Positions 7,895 to 15,846 of a stretch of DNA of 64,000 nucleotides are shown in pieces. Within the stretch, counting starts at the first letter, position 1. Every line of letters starts with the position of its first letter. The stretch lies in NCBI RefSeq assembly GCF_000255295.1, contig NC_017030.1, positions 2,914,001 to 2,978,000 of the forward strand, in the 5' to 3' direction. The notes under the pieces were generated by a model. It did not search any database. It was not told where the DNA came from and was given only the letters and a program-made list of their open reading frames with translations. Source of the DNA: Corallococcus coralloides DSM 2259. Lineage in GTDB: Bacteria; Myxococcota; Myxococcia; Myxococcales; Myxococcaceae. Position numbers and translations under genes: made by a program.

Positions 7895-8494
7895 TTGCAT
7901 CAATTCCCCAAAGATATCGGGTGGATAGAGGTCATCTGCGGATCCATGTTCTCCGGCAAGACGGAGGAGTTGATCCGCCGCGTCAAGCGCGCGCTGTACG
8001 GCCGGCAGAAGGTGCGCGTGTTCAAGCCGCGCATCGACACGCGCTACGACGACACGCAGGTGGTCAGCCACAGCCAGTTGAAATTGACGTCCCTGCCCAT
8101 CGAAAGGGCTGAAGAAATTTTCCGGCACCTGTCTCCCGACACGCAGGTGGTGGGCATCGACGAGGTGCAGTTCCTGGGCGGAGAGGTGGTGCAGGTGTGC
8201 GAGGCGCTCGCCCAGCGGGGCATGCGCGTCATCTGCGCGGGCCTGGACCAGGACTACCAGGGGCGGCCCTTCGAGCCGATGCCGCAGCTGATGGCGGTGG
8301 CGGAGTACGTGACGAAGGAGCTGGCCATCTGCGCGGTGTGCGGGAACCCGGCCAACCGTTCGCAGCGCATCATTGGCAGCGAGGAGCGGGTGGTGGTGGG
8401 CGCGGCGGGTGCCTACGAGCCGCGCTGCCGCAAGTGTCACGTGGCGGAACCCGCGGAGGCGAGCCCTCCGCAGACGCTGAAGCTGTTCGACTGA
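7895..8494 (+). CDS. tdk: Thymidine kinase (type II)
   Basis: A 199-residue cytosolic thymidine kinase. The Walker A loop is GSMFSGKTEEL and the Walker B/lasso part is VVGIDEVQFL. A C-terminal zinc site uses CAVC and CRKCH. It phosphorylates thymidine in pyrimidine salvage. Start is the TTG at 7895 (TTG CAT CAA), after which family similarity begins at once; no ATG is available nearby in frame. It is the first gene of a three-gene salvage operon with the uracil and hypoxanthine phosphoribosyltransferases. Confidence 0.95.
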   Translation: MHQFPKDIGWIEVICGSMFSGKTEELIRRVKRALYGRQKVRVFKPRIDTRYDDTQVVSHSQLKLTSLPIERAEEIFRHLSPDTQVVGIDEVQFLGGEVVQVCEALAQRGMRVICAGLDQDYQGRPFEPMPQLMAVAEYVTKELAICAVCGNPANRSQRIIGSEERVVVGAAGAYEPRCRKCHVAEPAEASPPQTLKLFD

Positions 8495-8535
8495 AAGCCG
8501 AAAGCCGCCTCTCACCGGCGCGGGAGCCCCATCCG

Positions 8536-9351
8536 ATGCGCGACACTCTCTACGCGAACGTGCCCTTCAAGTTGAACGAGCTGGCCCACCACTATGGGCC
8601 CAACGTCCACCTGGTGGGAAATCCGTTTCTCCTCTCCCAGCTGGCCACGCTGTGCGCCAAGGGCACGCTGCAGCCGCAGATCAACCGGCTGGTGGAGCAG
8701 CTCTACGCGGACCTGGTGAAGACGGTCATCAACGCGGAGTTCCCGCGCAAGATGGTGACCCTCCCCACCCGCATGATCGACTCCACGCCCCTGGGCATCT
8801 ACCAGGGCGAGGTGGTGGACCCGCAGCTGCGCGTGGTGACGGTGAACATCGCGCGCGCGGGCACGCTGCCGTCGCAGGTGACGTACGACCTGCTCAACTT
8901 CACGGTGGATCCGTCCCTGGTGCGCCAGGACCACATCATCATGAGCCGGATGATCGACGCGGCCCAGGCGGTGGTGGGTTCGGAGATTGGCGGCGCGAAG
9001 ATTGGCGGGGACGTGGATGACGCGTTCGTGCTGTTCCCGGACCCCATGGGGGCCACGGGCGGCAGCCTGTCCACGGCCATCACCCTGTACAAGACGAAGG
9101 TGCCCGGGCGGGCCCGGCGCATCATCACGCTCAACCTCATCGTCACGCCGGAGTACCTGCGCCGGATGACGACGGAGCACCCGGACGTCATCATCTACGC
9201 GCTCCGTCTGGACCGCGGCCTGTCCCCGCCGGAGGTGTTCGGCACCGCGCCGGGCCTGCTCTGGGAGAAGGAGCGGGGGCTGGATGACCGGCAATACATC
9301 GTCCCCGGCGGCGGCGGCTTCGGGGAGATCATGAACAACGCCTACGTGTAG
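8536..9351 (+). CDS. upp: Uracil phosphoribosyltransferase-family protein
   Basis: A 271-residue phosphoribosyltransferase, longer than typical Upp (about 208). The diagnostic PRPP loop is FPDPMGATGGSLSTA, close to the DPMLATGGS of uracil phosphoribosyltransferases, and NIARAGTLPS resembles the uracil enzyme's RAG segment. The extra length is spread over an N-terminal region (about residues 1-70) and the region before the PRPP loop. It most likely converts uracil plus PRPP to UMP, in keeping with its neighbours tdk (41-bp gap) and hpt (12-bp gap). The divergence in length makes strict orthology uncertain. Confidence 0.85.
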   Translation: MRDTLYANVPFKLNELAHHYGPNVHLVGNPFLLSQLATLCAKGTLQPQINRLVEQLYADLVKTVINAEFPRKMVTLPTRMIDSTPLGIYQGEVVDPQLRVVTVNIARAGTLPSQVTYDLLNFTVDPSLVRQDHIIMSRMIDAAQAVVGSEIGGAKIGGDVDDAFVLFPDPMGATGGSLSTAITLYKTKVPGRARRIITLNLIVTPEYLRRMTTEHPDVIIYALRLDRGLSPPEVFGTAPGLLWEKERGLDDRQYIVPGGGGFGEIMNNAYV

Positions 9352-9363
9352 AGGGAGCACCCG

Positions 9364-9900
9364 GTGACGACGTTCCACGAGAAGGATGTCGGCGTCCTCA
9401 TCTCCGAGGAGGCCGTGCAGGCGCGCGTGAAGGAGCTGGGCGCGCAGATTACCCGCGACTACCAGGGCAAGGAGCTGACGCTCATCTGCGTGCTCAAGGG
9501 CTCCGCGTTCTTCGCCATCGACCTGGCGCGGGCCATTGATTTGCCGCTGACGCTCGAGTTCCTGGGCGTGTCCAGCTACCACGGCGGCACGGAGTCCACG
9601 GGCGAGGTGCGCATCACCACGGACGTGTCCAAGCCGATGGCGGGCAAGCACCTGCTCATCATCGAGGACATCATCGACACGGGGCTCACCATGAGCTTCC
9701 TGCTGGAGAACCTCCGCGCGCGCCACCCGGCGTCGGTGAAGATCTGCTCGCTCCTGGAGAAGCCCGCGCGGGCCAAGGCGAAGGTGGACATCGACTACAA
9801 GGGCTTCGTCATCGAGGACAAGTTCGTCGTCGGGTACGGCCTGGACTACGGCGAGAAGTACCGGAACCTGCCGTTCATCGGCATCTGGAAGCACGTCTGA
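9364..9900 (+). CDS. hpt: Hypoxanthine phosphoribosyltransferase
   Basis: A 178-residue type I phosphoribosyltransferase. The PRPP-binding motif is LLIIEDIIDTGLTMSFL, preceded by VLKGSAFFAIDLARAI. The flexible loop SSYHGG and the purine-contacting segment FVVGYGLDYGEKYRNL follow. It converts hypoxanthine or guanine and PRPP to IMP or GMP. The GTG start at 9364 has AGGGAG upstream. Last gene of the tdk-upp-hpt salvage operon. Confidence 0.97.
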   Translation: MTTFHEKDVGVLISEEAVQARVKELGAQITRDYQGKELTLICVLKGSAFFAIDLARAIDLPLTLEFLGVSSYHGGTESTGEVRITTDVSKPMAGKHLLIIEDIIDTGLTMSFLLENLRARHPASVKICSLLEKPARAKAKVDIDYKGFVIEDKFVVGYGLDYGEKYRNLPFIGIWKHV

Positions 9901-10062
9901 GAAACGCCTGATGGGCTCGGGTGCCCCTCCCTTCGGGGTGGGAGCCTCGGGACTGCGAGGGCCCTGTCCATGCGCCGCACTGCGGCCGTGTGCAGGGCCT
10001 TCGTGCGTCGAGGGGTGCACGCATGCACAGCCTCTCCTCTGGACACCTGAGGAGGCTTGAAC

Positions 10063-10887
10063 ATGCGAGACGGGAACGTGAGGGCCGCCCGGGCGGCCTC
10101 CGTGAACGGCGATGCGATGCAGAAGTACCTGGCGGAAGCGGTGGGCACCTTCGTGCTGGTGCTCGGCGGCGTCGGGGCGGCGGTGCTGGCGGGCGACCGC
10201 ATCGGCTTCCTGGGCGTGGCCTTCGCCTTCGGGCTGTCGCTCCTGGCCATGGTCTACACGATTGGTCCCATCTCCGGCTGCCACGTGAACCCGGCCGTGA
10301 CGGTGGGCCTGCTGATGGCGGGCAAGTTCGACAAGCGTCACCTGGCTGGCTACGTCGTCGCGCAGTGCCTGGGCGCCATCGTCGCGGCGGGCGTGGTGCT
10401 GCTCATCGCGAAGGGCGCTCCGGGCGGTTACTCCGCGGGCGCGGAGGGGCTGGGCAGCAACGGGTACGGGGCGGCGTCGCCGGAGGGCTATGGCGGCGGG
10501 GCGGCCTTCATCGCGGAGGTGATGCTCACCTTCCTGCTGGTGCTGACGGTGCTGGGGGCCACGGACTCAAGGGCGCCGGTGGGCTTCGCGGGCGTGGCCA
10601 TTGGCCTGGTGCTGACGCTCATCCACCTGGTGGGCATCCCCATCACCAATACGTCGGTGAACCCGGCGCGCAGCCTGGGCCCGGCGCTCTTCGCCGGAGG
10701 GGACGCCCTGCGCCAGTTGTGGCTGTTCATCATCGCGCCGCTGTTGGGGGCGGCCTTCGCGTCCGCGGTGTACCGGCTGGTGAACCGCCCGGCGGTGCAG
10801 ATCACCGCCGCCCGCGCGGAGCAGGCCCTGGACGAGGAGCGCCGGGAGCGCGTGGTGGGCCAGCGCGACGTGGAGCGCCCCGTCTGA
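10063..10887 (+). CDS. aqpZ: Aquaporin (AqpZ-like)
   Basis: A 274-residue major intrinsic protein with six membrane helices. Both half-helix signatures are present: SGCHVNPAVTVG and NTSVNPARSLGPAL, whose second form with Arg is typical of water-selective channels. A loop of about 30 residues rich in Gly, Ala and Tyr follows helix 3, and an unusual charged tail of about 40 residues ends the protein. I choose ATG 10063 because GGAGG ends 7 bp upstream; a TTG at 10057 would be too close. An upstream inverted repeat GTGCA-4-TGCAC lies at 10015-10028. Confidence 0.95.
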   Translation: MRDGNVRAARAASVNGDAMQKYLAEAVGTFVLVLGGVGAAVLAGDRIGFLGVAFAFGLSLLAMVYTIGPISGCHVNPAVTVGLLMAGKFDKRHLAGYVVAQCLGAIVAAGVVLLIAKGAPGGYSAGAEGLGSNGYGAASPEGYGGGAAFIAEVMLTFLLVLTVLGATDSRAPVGFAGVAIGLVLTLIHLVGIPITNTSVNPARSLGPALFAGGDALRQLWLFIIAPLLGAAFASAVYRLVNRPAVQITAARAEQALDEERRERVVGQRDVERPV

Positions 10888-10904
10888 AGCGTGTTGAAAG
10901 CACG

Positions 10905-10941
10905 AAGGCCGTGCCTCGCTTCTGTCGCGGGGCACGGCCTT
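10905..10941. terminator. Bidirectional terminator between aqpZ and nrdB
   Basis: A perfect 11-bp stem AAGGCCGTGCC/GGCACGGCCTT with a 15-nt loop sits between the convergent aqpZ and nrdB genes. T-rich stretches are short on both sides, so strength is uncertain, but position and symmetry fit a shared terminator. Confidence 0.7.
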
Positions 10942-10965
10942 GGTGTGTGAAGCAGGGGAGGGGGC

Positions 10966-11976
10966 CTAGAAGGCGGCGTCGAAGACGACGTCGTTGGCGG
11001 CGCCCACGCCCACGCCCACCTGGTAGGACGACACGCGGCGCTCGAAGAAGTTGGTGAGCTCCTGCACGTCCTGCAGGTCCATGAAGTGCAGCGGGTTCTT
11101 GGTGTGGAAGATGGGGGCCATGCCCAGCATCTGCAGGCGCTGGTCGGCCACGTACTCCAGGTAGCCGCGCATCTCCTGCACCGACAGGCCCATCACGCCG
11201 CCGCTCAAGAGGTCCTGGGCGAACTGCGTCTCGCACTCCACCGCGTCGCGCATCATCTGCACGACGTCCTTCTCCAGGCCCGCGTCGAAGAGGTCCGGCT
11301 CCTCCTTGCGAGCGGTCTTGATGGCCTCGAAGGCGAAGGCCATGTGGGCGGACTCGTCGCGGAACACCCAGTTGGTGCCCGCGGCCAGGCCGTTCAGCAG
11401 CCCCTTGCTGCGCAGGAAGTACACGTACGCGAAGGCCGCGAAGAAGAAGAGGCCTTCGATGCAGCCCGCGAAGCAGATGAGGTTGAGCAGGAACTGACGG
11501 CGGTCCGACTTGGAGCGGACCTGATCCAGCGCCTGGATGCTGTCCATCCACTTCATGCAGAAGCGCGCCTTGCGCTGGATGGACGGGATGTTGTCCACCG
11601 CCGCGAAGGCCTTGGCGCGCTCCGCCGGGTCCGGCACGTAGGTGTCCAACAGCGTCAGGTAGAACTGGACGTGCAGGGCCTCTTCGTACAGCTGGCGCGA
11701 CAGGTACATGCGCGCTTCGGGCGCGTTCAGGTGCTTGTAGAGGTTGAGCACCAGGTTGTTGCCGACGATGGAGTCGCCCGTGGCGAAGAAGGCCACCAGC
11801 CGGTGGATGAGGTGACGCTCCGCGTCCGTCATCTTCGAGCGCAGGTCCACCAGGTCCGTGGAGAAGTCGACCTCCTCCACCGTCCAGGTGTTCTTGATGG
11901 CGTTGCGGTACATCTCGAAGAAGACGGGATACGCCATGGGGCGCAGCGTCAGGTTCATTCCCGGATCGAGCAGCAT
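10966..11976 (-). CDS. nrdB: Ribonucleotide reductase class I beta subunit
   Basis: A 336-residue R2 subunit that houses the diiron centre and radical for ribonucleotide reduction. Candidate ligands are D68, E99 and H102, a Glu in CIEGLFFF, and the Glu and His of DESAHM. The spacing E99-x2-H102-x3-Y106 places a Tyr where the E. coli enzyme has its radical Tyr122, so the ordinary tyrosyl-radical type is expected. It lies 55 bp after nrdA and works with it to supply dNTPs. Confidence 0.97.
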   Translation of the reverse strand: MLLDPGMNLTLRPMAYPVFFEMYRNAIKNTWTVEEVDFSTDLVDLRSKMTDAERHLIHRLVAFFATGDSIVGNNLVLNLYKHLNAPEARMYLSRQLYEEALHVQFYLTLLDTYVPDPAERAKAFAAVDNIPSIQRKARFCMKWMDSIQALDQVRSKSDRRQFLLNLICFAGCIEGLFFFAAFAYVYFLRSKGLLNGLAAGTNWVFRDESAHMAFAFEAIKTARKEEPDLFDAGLEKDVVQMMRDAVECETQFAQDLLSGGVMGLSVQEMRGYLEYVADQRLQMLGMAPIFHTKNPLHFMDLQDVQELTNFFERRVSSYQVGVGVGAANDVVFDAAF

Positions 11977-12031
11977 TGCTTCGGCACTCCCTTACGAAAC
12001 GAAGGACGGGTGGGGTGGGGACGGCCAGGGA

Positions 12032-14503
12032 CTACTGGCACGCCTCGCACGCCTCGGGGTTTTCCAGCGAGCACGCCACCGCTTCCGCCTCCGCGGTCAC
12101 CGTCTGCGGCGCGGGCGTGGGGGCGGCCGTAATCGTCGGGCCGCCCTGGCCCACGGTGGCCTTGGCGATGCGGGTCGCCGGGCGCGAGCGCAGGTAGTAC
12201 GTCGTCTTGAGCCCCTTCTGCCACGCGTAGAAGTACATCGAGGACAGCTTCCCGATGTTGGGCGTCTCCACGAAGAGGTTGAGCGACTGGCTCTGGTCGA
12301 TGAAGGCGCCGCGGTCCGCGCCCATGTCCAAGAGCGAGCGCATGGGGATCTCCCACGCGGTGCGGTAGATGGCGCGCAGCTCCTCCGGCAGCTCCGTGAG
12401 GTCCTGCACGCTGCCTTCGGCCAGCTTGATGCGGTTGCGGGTGTTCTCGTTCCAGAGGCCCAGCTGCTGCAGGTCGCGCACCAGGTAGCGGTTCACCTGG
12501 AGGAAGTCACCGGACAGCGTCTCGCGCTTGAAGAGGTTGGACACCTGCGGCTCGATGCACTCGTAGCAGCCGGCGATGGACGCGATGGTGGCCGTGGGCG
12601 CGATGGCGATCATCAGCGAGTTGCGCAGGCCCACCTTCATGATGCGCGAGCGCAGCGCGTCCCAGCGCAGCGTGTCCTCCGGGACGATGCCCCAGCTGTC
12701 GAACTGGAGCTCGCCCTTGGCCGCGCGCGTCTCCGGGAAGGAGGGGTGCGCGCCGAACTGCTCCGCCAGGTCGGAGGAGGTGACCAGCGCCGCGTAGTAG
12801 ATCTCCTCGGAGATCTTCTTGGACAGGTTGCGCGCCTCCACGGAGTCGAAGGGCAGGCGCAGCTGGAAGAAGACGTCCTGGAGGCCCATCAGGCCCAGGC
12901 CCACCGGGCGCCAGCGGCGGTTGGAGTCCGCGGCGGTGGGGATGGGGTAGTAGTTGAGGTCGATGACGCGGTCCAACTGCTTGAGCGCGAGCATCGCGTT
13001 GGAGCGCAGGAGGTCGAAGTCGAACTTCCCGTCCTTCACCATGCGGCCCAGGTTGAGCGAACCCAGGTTGCACACCGCCGTCTCACCCTGGCTCGTGACC
13101 TCCAGGATCTCGGTGCACAGGTTGGACAGGTGGATGACGTTGCCGGGCTGGCCCGTCTGGTTGCTCTTGCGGTTGGAGATGTCCTTGAAGGTCATCCAGC
13201 CGTTGCCCGTCTGGGCCAGCACCTTCATCATCCGCGCGTACAGGTCGCGCGCCTTCACCTTGCGCACGGCCTGGCCCTGCGCTTCCGCCGCCACGTAGGC
13301 CTTGTCGAAGGCGTCACCGAAGAGGTCGGTGAGGTGGGGCGTCGTCTTCGGGTCGAAGAGGCTCCACTCCTGGTCGGCCTCCACGCGGCGCATGAAGAGG
13401 TCCGGCACCCAGTTGGCCAGGTTCAGGTTGTGCGCGCGGCGGGCCTCGTCACCGGTGTTGTCGCGCAGCTCGAGGAAGTCCTCGATGTCCGCGTGCCACG
13501 TCTCCAGGTACACGCAGCACGCGCCCTTGCGCTTGCCGCCCTGGTTCACCGCCGCCACGGACGCGTCCAGCGTCTTGAGCCACGGGACGATGCCGTTGGA
13601 GTGGCCGTTGGTGGACTTGATCAGCGAGCCGCGCGCGCGCACGCGGTGGTACCCCACGCCGATGCCGCCGCTGAACTTCGACAGCATCGCGATGTCCGAG
13701 TACTTCTTGTAGATGGCGTCCAGTTCGTCCGCCGGCGAGTCCAGGAGGAAGCAGCTGGAGAGCTGCTCGTGGCGCGTGCCGGAGTTGAAGAGGGTGGGGG
13801 AGGAAGGCAGGTACTCCAGCGAGCTGAACAGGCGGTAGAGCTCGATGGCCTCGCGCGCGTTGTCGCCGGACAGGGCGCACGCCACGCGCAGGAAGAAGTC
13901 CTGCGGCGTCTCAATGACTTCGCGCGTCTGCGGGTTCTTGAGCAGGTAGCGGTCGTAGACGGTGCGCAGGCCGAAGTACTCGAACAGGTCGTTGCGGACC
14001 GGGTCGATGGCGGCGTTGAGCTTGCGCGCGTTGGCCTGGACGAAGGTGAGCAGGCGGTCCGCGATGAGGCCGTGCTTGTGGCCGGCGGCGACGGACTGGC
14101 TGAAGGACTGGATGTCCTGGTTGCTGACCTCCTTCTGGATGAAGGTGGACAGCAGGCGCGCGGAGAGCCGGGCGTACTCGGGCTCCTCCACGATGAGCGC
14201 CGCGGCGGTCTGGATGGACAGGCTGTCCAGCTCCCGCGTGGTGGCGCCGTCATACAGGCCGCTGATGGTCTTGGTGGCCACGCGCATCACGTCCACGCGC
14301 GACAGGCCCACGCACGACTTGCCCACCGCGCGGACGATCTTGTTCAGGTCCACCGGCTCCGCCGTGCCGTTGCGCTTCTTCACCCGCATGGTGGTGGTGA
14401 AGTCGCCGGGGGCCGACGAGGCCTGCGTGGCGGGCGCCACGGTGGCGGAGTCGGGGGGCGGCGAAGCGACGGCGTTCGGCTTGAAGGGCGTCTGGACGGT
14501 CAC
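12032..14503 (-). CDS. nrdA: Ribonucleotide reductase class I alpha subunit
   Basis: An 823-residue catalytic subunit. After about 35 low-complexity residues an ATP-cone starts (MRVKKRNGTAEPVDLNKIVR), the allosteric activity site. The barrel carries SSCFLL and CNLGS (the redox cysteine pair) and NLCTEI, with the thiyl-radical Cys between Asn and Glu. The tail ends ENPEACEACQ, the CxxC used for re-reduction. I choose GTG 14503, preceded by GGAAG about 10 nt upstream; a TTG at 14530 is an alternative. It is transcribed with nrdB from a promoter near 14745-14773. Confidence 0.95.
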   Translation of the reverse strand: MTVQTPFKPNAVASPPPDSATVAPATQASSAPGDFTTTMRVKKRNGTAEPVDLNKIVRAVGKSCVGLSRVDVMRVATKTISGLYDGATTRELDSLSIQTAAALIVEEPEYARLSARLLSTFIQKEVSNQDIQSFSQSVAAGHKHGLIADRLLTFVQANARKLNAAIDPVRNDLFEYFGLRTVYDRYLLKNPQTREVIETPQDFFLRVACALSGDNAREAIELYRLFSSLEYLPSSPTLFNSGTRHEQLSSCFLLDSPADELDAIYKKYSDIAMLSKFSGGIGVGYHRVRARGSLIKSTNGHSNGIVPWLKTLDASVAAVNQGGKRKGACCVYLETWHADIEDFLELRDNTGDEARRAHNLNLANWVPDLFMRRVEADQEWSLFDPKTTPHLTDLFGDAFDKAYVAAEAQGQAVRKVKARDLYARMMKVLAQTGNGWMTFKDISNRKSNQTGQPGNVIHLSNLCTEILEVTSQGETAVCNLGSLNLGRMVKDGKFDFDLLRSNAMLALKQLDRVIDLNYYPIPTAADSNRRWRPVGLGLMGLQDVFFQLRLPFDSVEARNLSKKISEEIYYAALVTSSDLAEQFGAHPSFPETRAAKGELQFDSWGIVPEDTLRWDALRSRIMKVGLRNSLMIAIAPTATIASIAGCYECIEPQVSNLFKRETLSGDFLQVNRYLVRDLQQLGLWNENTRNRIKLAEGSVQDLTELPEELRAIYRTAWEIPMRSLLDMGADRGAFIDQSQSLNLFVETPNIGKLSSMYFYAWQKGLKTTYYLRSRPATRIAKATVGQGGPTITAAPTPAPQTVTAEAEAVACSLENPEACEACQ

Positions 14504-14932
14504 GGGCGTCTCACTTCCAGGACAAGGCAAAGCGGAGCCACCAGGGCGGACTGACCCCGTGGGTGAAGGCTCCGGTGATGGCAGGGAGGAACTGACTTCC
14601 GATCAGGACCCGGGGGCTTGGCGACAACGGCCCGACATGTAGCGAATTGTGGGGCAGGTGTGTGTGTCGATCAAGAAAACCACACCAGCCTCCGGGTTCC
14701 GGGAGCGAGCCCCCGGACTTGGGGGCAACCGCTCGGACAAACCCAAGCTATGGGGGGTCCCCCGGTGTGTCAACGCTAGATCCTGTGTAAACCTGCCGCT
14801 CGGGTCGGATCGATCATTGCAATCTATGATCACTCACCAACACGGTTCCGGCCGTCTTCCGCACGACATTTACAGGGCCGGAAAAGCCCGTCTGGGACCG
14901 TCTTTTTCATGGGGTCACCCAACCCCTGGAGA
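14504..14932. other. Non-coding region between nrdA and the anchored hypothetical protein
   Basis: This 429-bp stretch holds no convincing gene. It contains the nrdAB leader, the promoter and NrdR-like boxes at 14741-14788, and an inverted repeat GATCAT-8-ATGATC at 14812-14831 of unknown role. Locally the stretch from 14810 to 14920 is richer in A and T than its surroundings. Confidence 0.6.
14741..14788 (-). promoter_or_regulatory. nrdAB promoter with two NrdR-box-like sites
   Basis: On the minus strand TTGACA (14773-14768) and TAGCTT (14750-14745) are spaced 17 bp. Two 16-bp elements resembling the NrdR box consensus overlap them: 14773-14788 (reads ACACAGGATCTAGCGT on the minus strand, 12 of 16 matches) and 14741-14756 (weaker, about 10 of 16). 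They are separated by exactly 16 bp, the spacing known for paired NrdR sites. One box abuts the -35 and the other covers the -10, which suits repression when dATP is plentiful. The leader to nrdA would be about 240 nt. Confidence 0.6.
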
Positions 14933-15718
14933 TCAGGGCTGCGCGCCCGCGTCGGAGGTTGGGGCGGCTGACGGAGGCGTTCCAGACGCGTCACCGGCGG
15001 GTGACGGGGCGGGCTGCCGGGGCGCCGGTGCTACAGGGGTGTTGTTCGGGGCGCTCTCGCTGTGGACGGCGCGGCGCAGGGCCTCCTCCAGGTCGCGGGC
15101 GGTGGGGCCCACGGTGGTCAGCATCTGGTTGGCGGCGCGGGCGTGGCGGTTCTCCGTCTCCGCGGCGAGCTTGAGCTGGGCCAGGCCTTCCGACACGAGG
15201 CGGCGGGCGTCCTCCAGCTTCTGACGCGCCTGGTAGAAGGCGACGTCGGTGAGCATGGACTGGAGGCTCCTGCGCTGCTCCTCGGTGATGCCGGAGAGCT
15301 TCTCCGCGCGGCGCAGATAATAGAGGCCGCGCTCCACCTTGGCGGGCTCGCCGGACGCGATGCGCGGGCGGGCCAGGGTCTCCAGGAGGGGGAAGAGGGC
15401 GCGGTCCAGGTCGTCCCGGTCGGTGAACTTCTGCTGCGTCAGCAGGGTGACGTCCTGGCCCTCCAGGGGGAGGGGGGCGTAGGCGTCCGCGAGGCGCGGG
15501 TCTCCCGGGCGGTAGGCGGCGGCGCCGGTGGGCAGGGCGCGGCCCTTCATCACCACCAACTCGCCGTTCTCCTGCACGACGGTGAAGGTGCGGGCGTTGA
15601 GCTGGCCCAGGAGGAAGACGACGCCGCCACCCAGGCCCAGGATGACGAGGAAGACGACGAGCCGGGTGAAGGTGCGGCGGGCCCGGTAGCCGAATCCCTG
15701 CGGTGAATGGGTGGTCAT
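14933..15718 (-). CDS. Membrane-anchored protein of unknown function
   Basis: A 261-residue protein I do not recognise. It has a short basic N-terminus, one membrane helix at about residues 20-42 (LVVFLVILGLGGGVVFLLG), then an extracytoplasmic region of mainly charged helices (about 95-215). The tail, from about 220, is rich in Pro, Ala and Ser. The helical part could form a TPR-like or coiled-coil bundle. ATG 15718 has GGAGAG upstream. It diverges from the giant methyltransferase-like/coiled-coil gene across 128 bp, so the two may share control, but no functional link is shown. Confidence 0.75.
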   Translation of the reverse strand: MTTHSPQGFGYRARRTFTRLVVFLVILGLGGGVVFLLGQLNARTFTVVQENGELVVMKGRALPTGAAAYRPGDPRLADAYAPLPLEGQDVTLLTQQKFTDRDDLDRALFPLLETLARPRIASGEPAKVERGLYYLRRAEKLSGITEEQRRSLQSMLTDVAFYQARQKLEDARRLVSEGLAQLKLAAETENRHARAANQMLTTVGPTARDLEEALRRAVHSESAPNNTPVAPAPRQPAPSPAGDASGTPPSAAPTSDAGAQP

Positions 15719-15772
15719 GTCGCCTGCTCTCCGGTCGGACGGGCGTGGGCCCGTGAGGGTCGAAACCTGAAA

Positions 15773-15802
15773 TTGGGTCTTCTGAGACTCCAACGCTACG
15801 AT
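15773..15802 (+). promoter_or_regulatory. Possible promoter for the giant coiled-coil gene
   Basis: TTGGGT (15773-15778) and TACGAT (15797-15802) are spaced 18 bp, 45 bp before the ATG. The -10 matches four of six bases but the -35 only three or four, so this is tentative. Confidence 0.25.
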
Positions 15803-15846
15803 TACCGCCCCGTCGGGATCATCATTTGCAATCCACCTTTCGTCGC

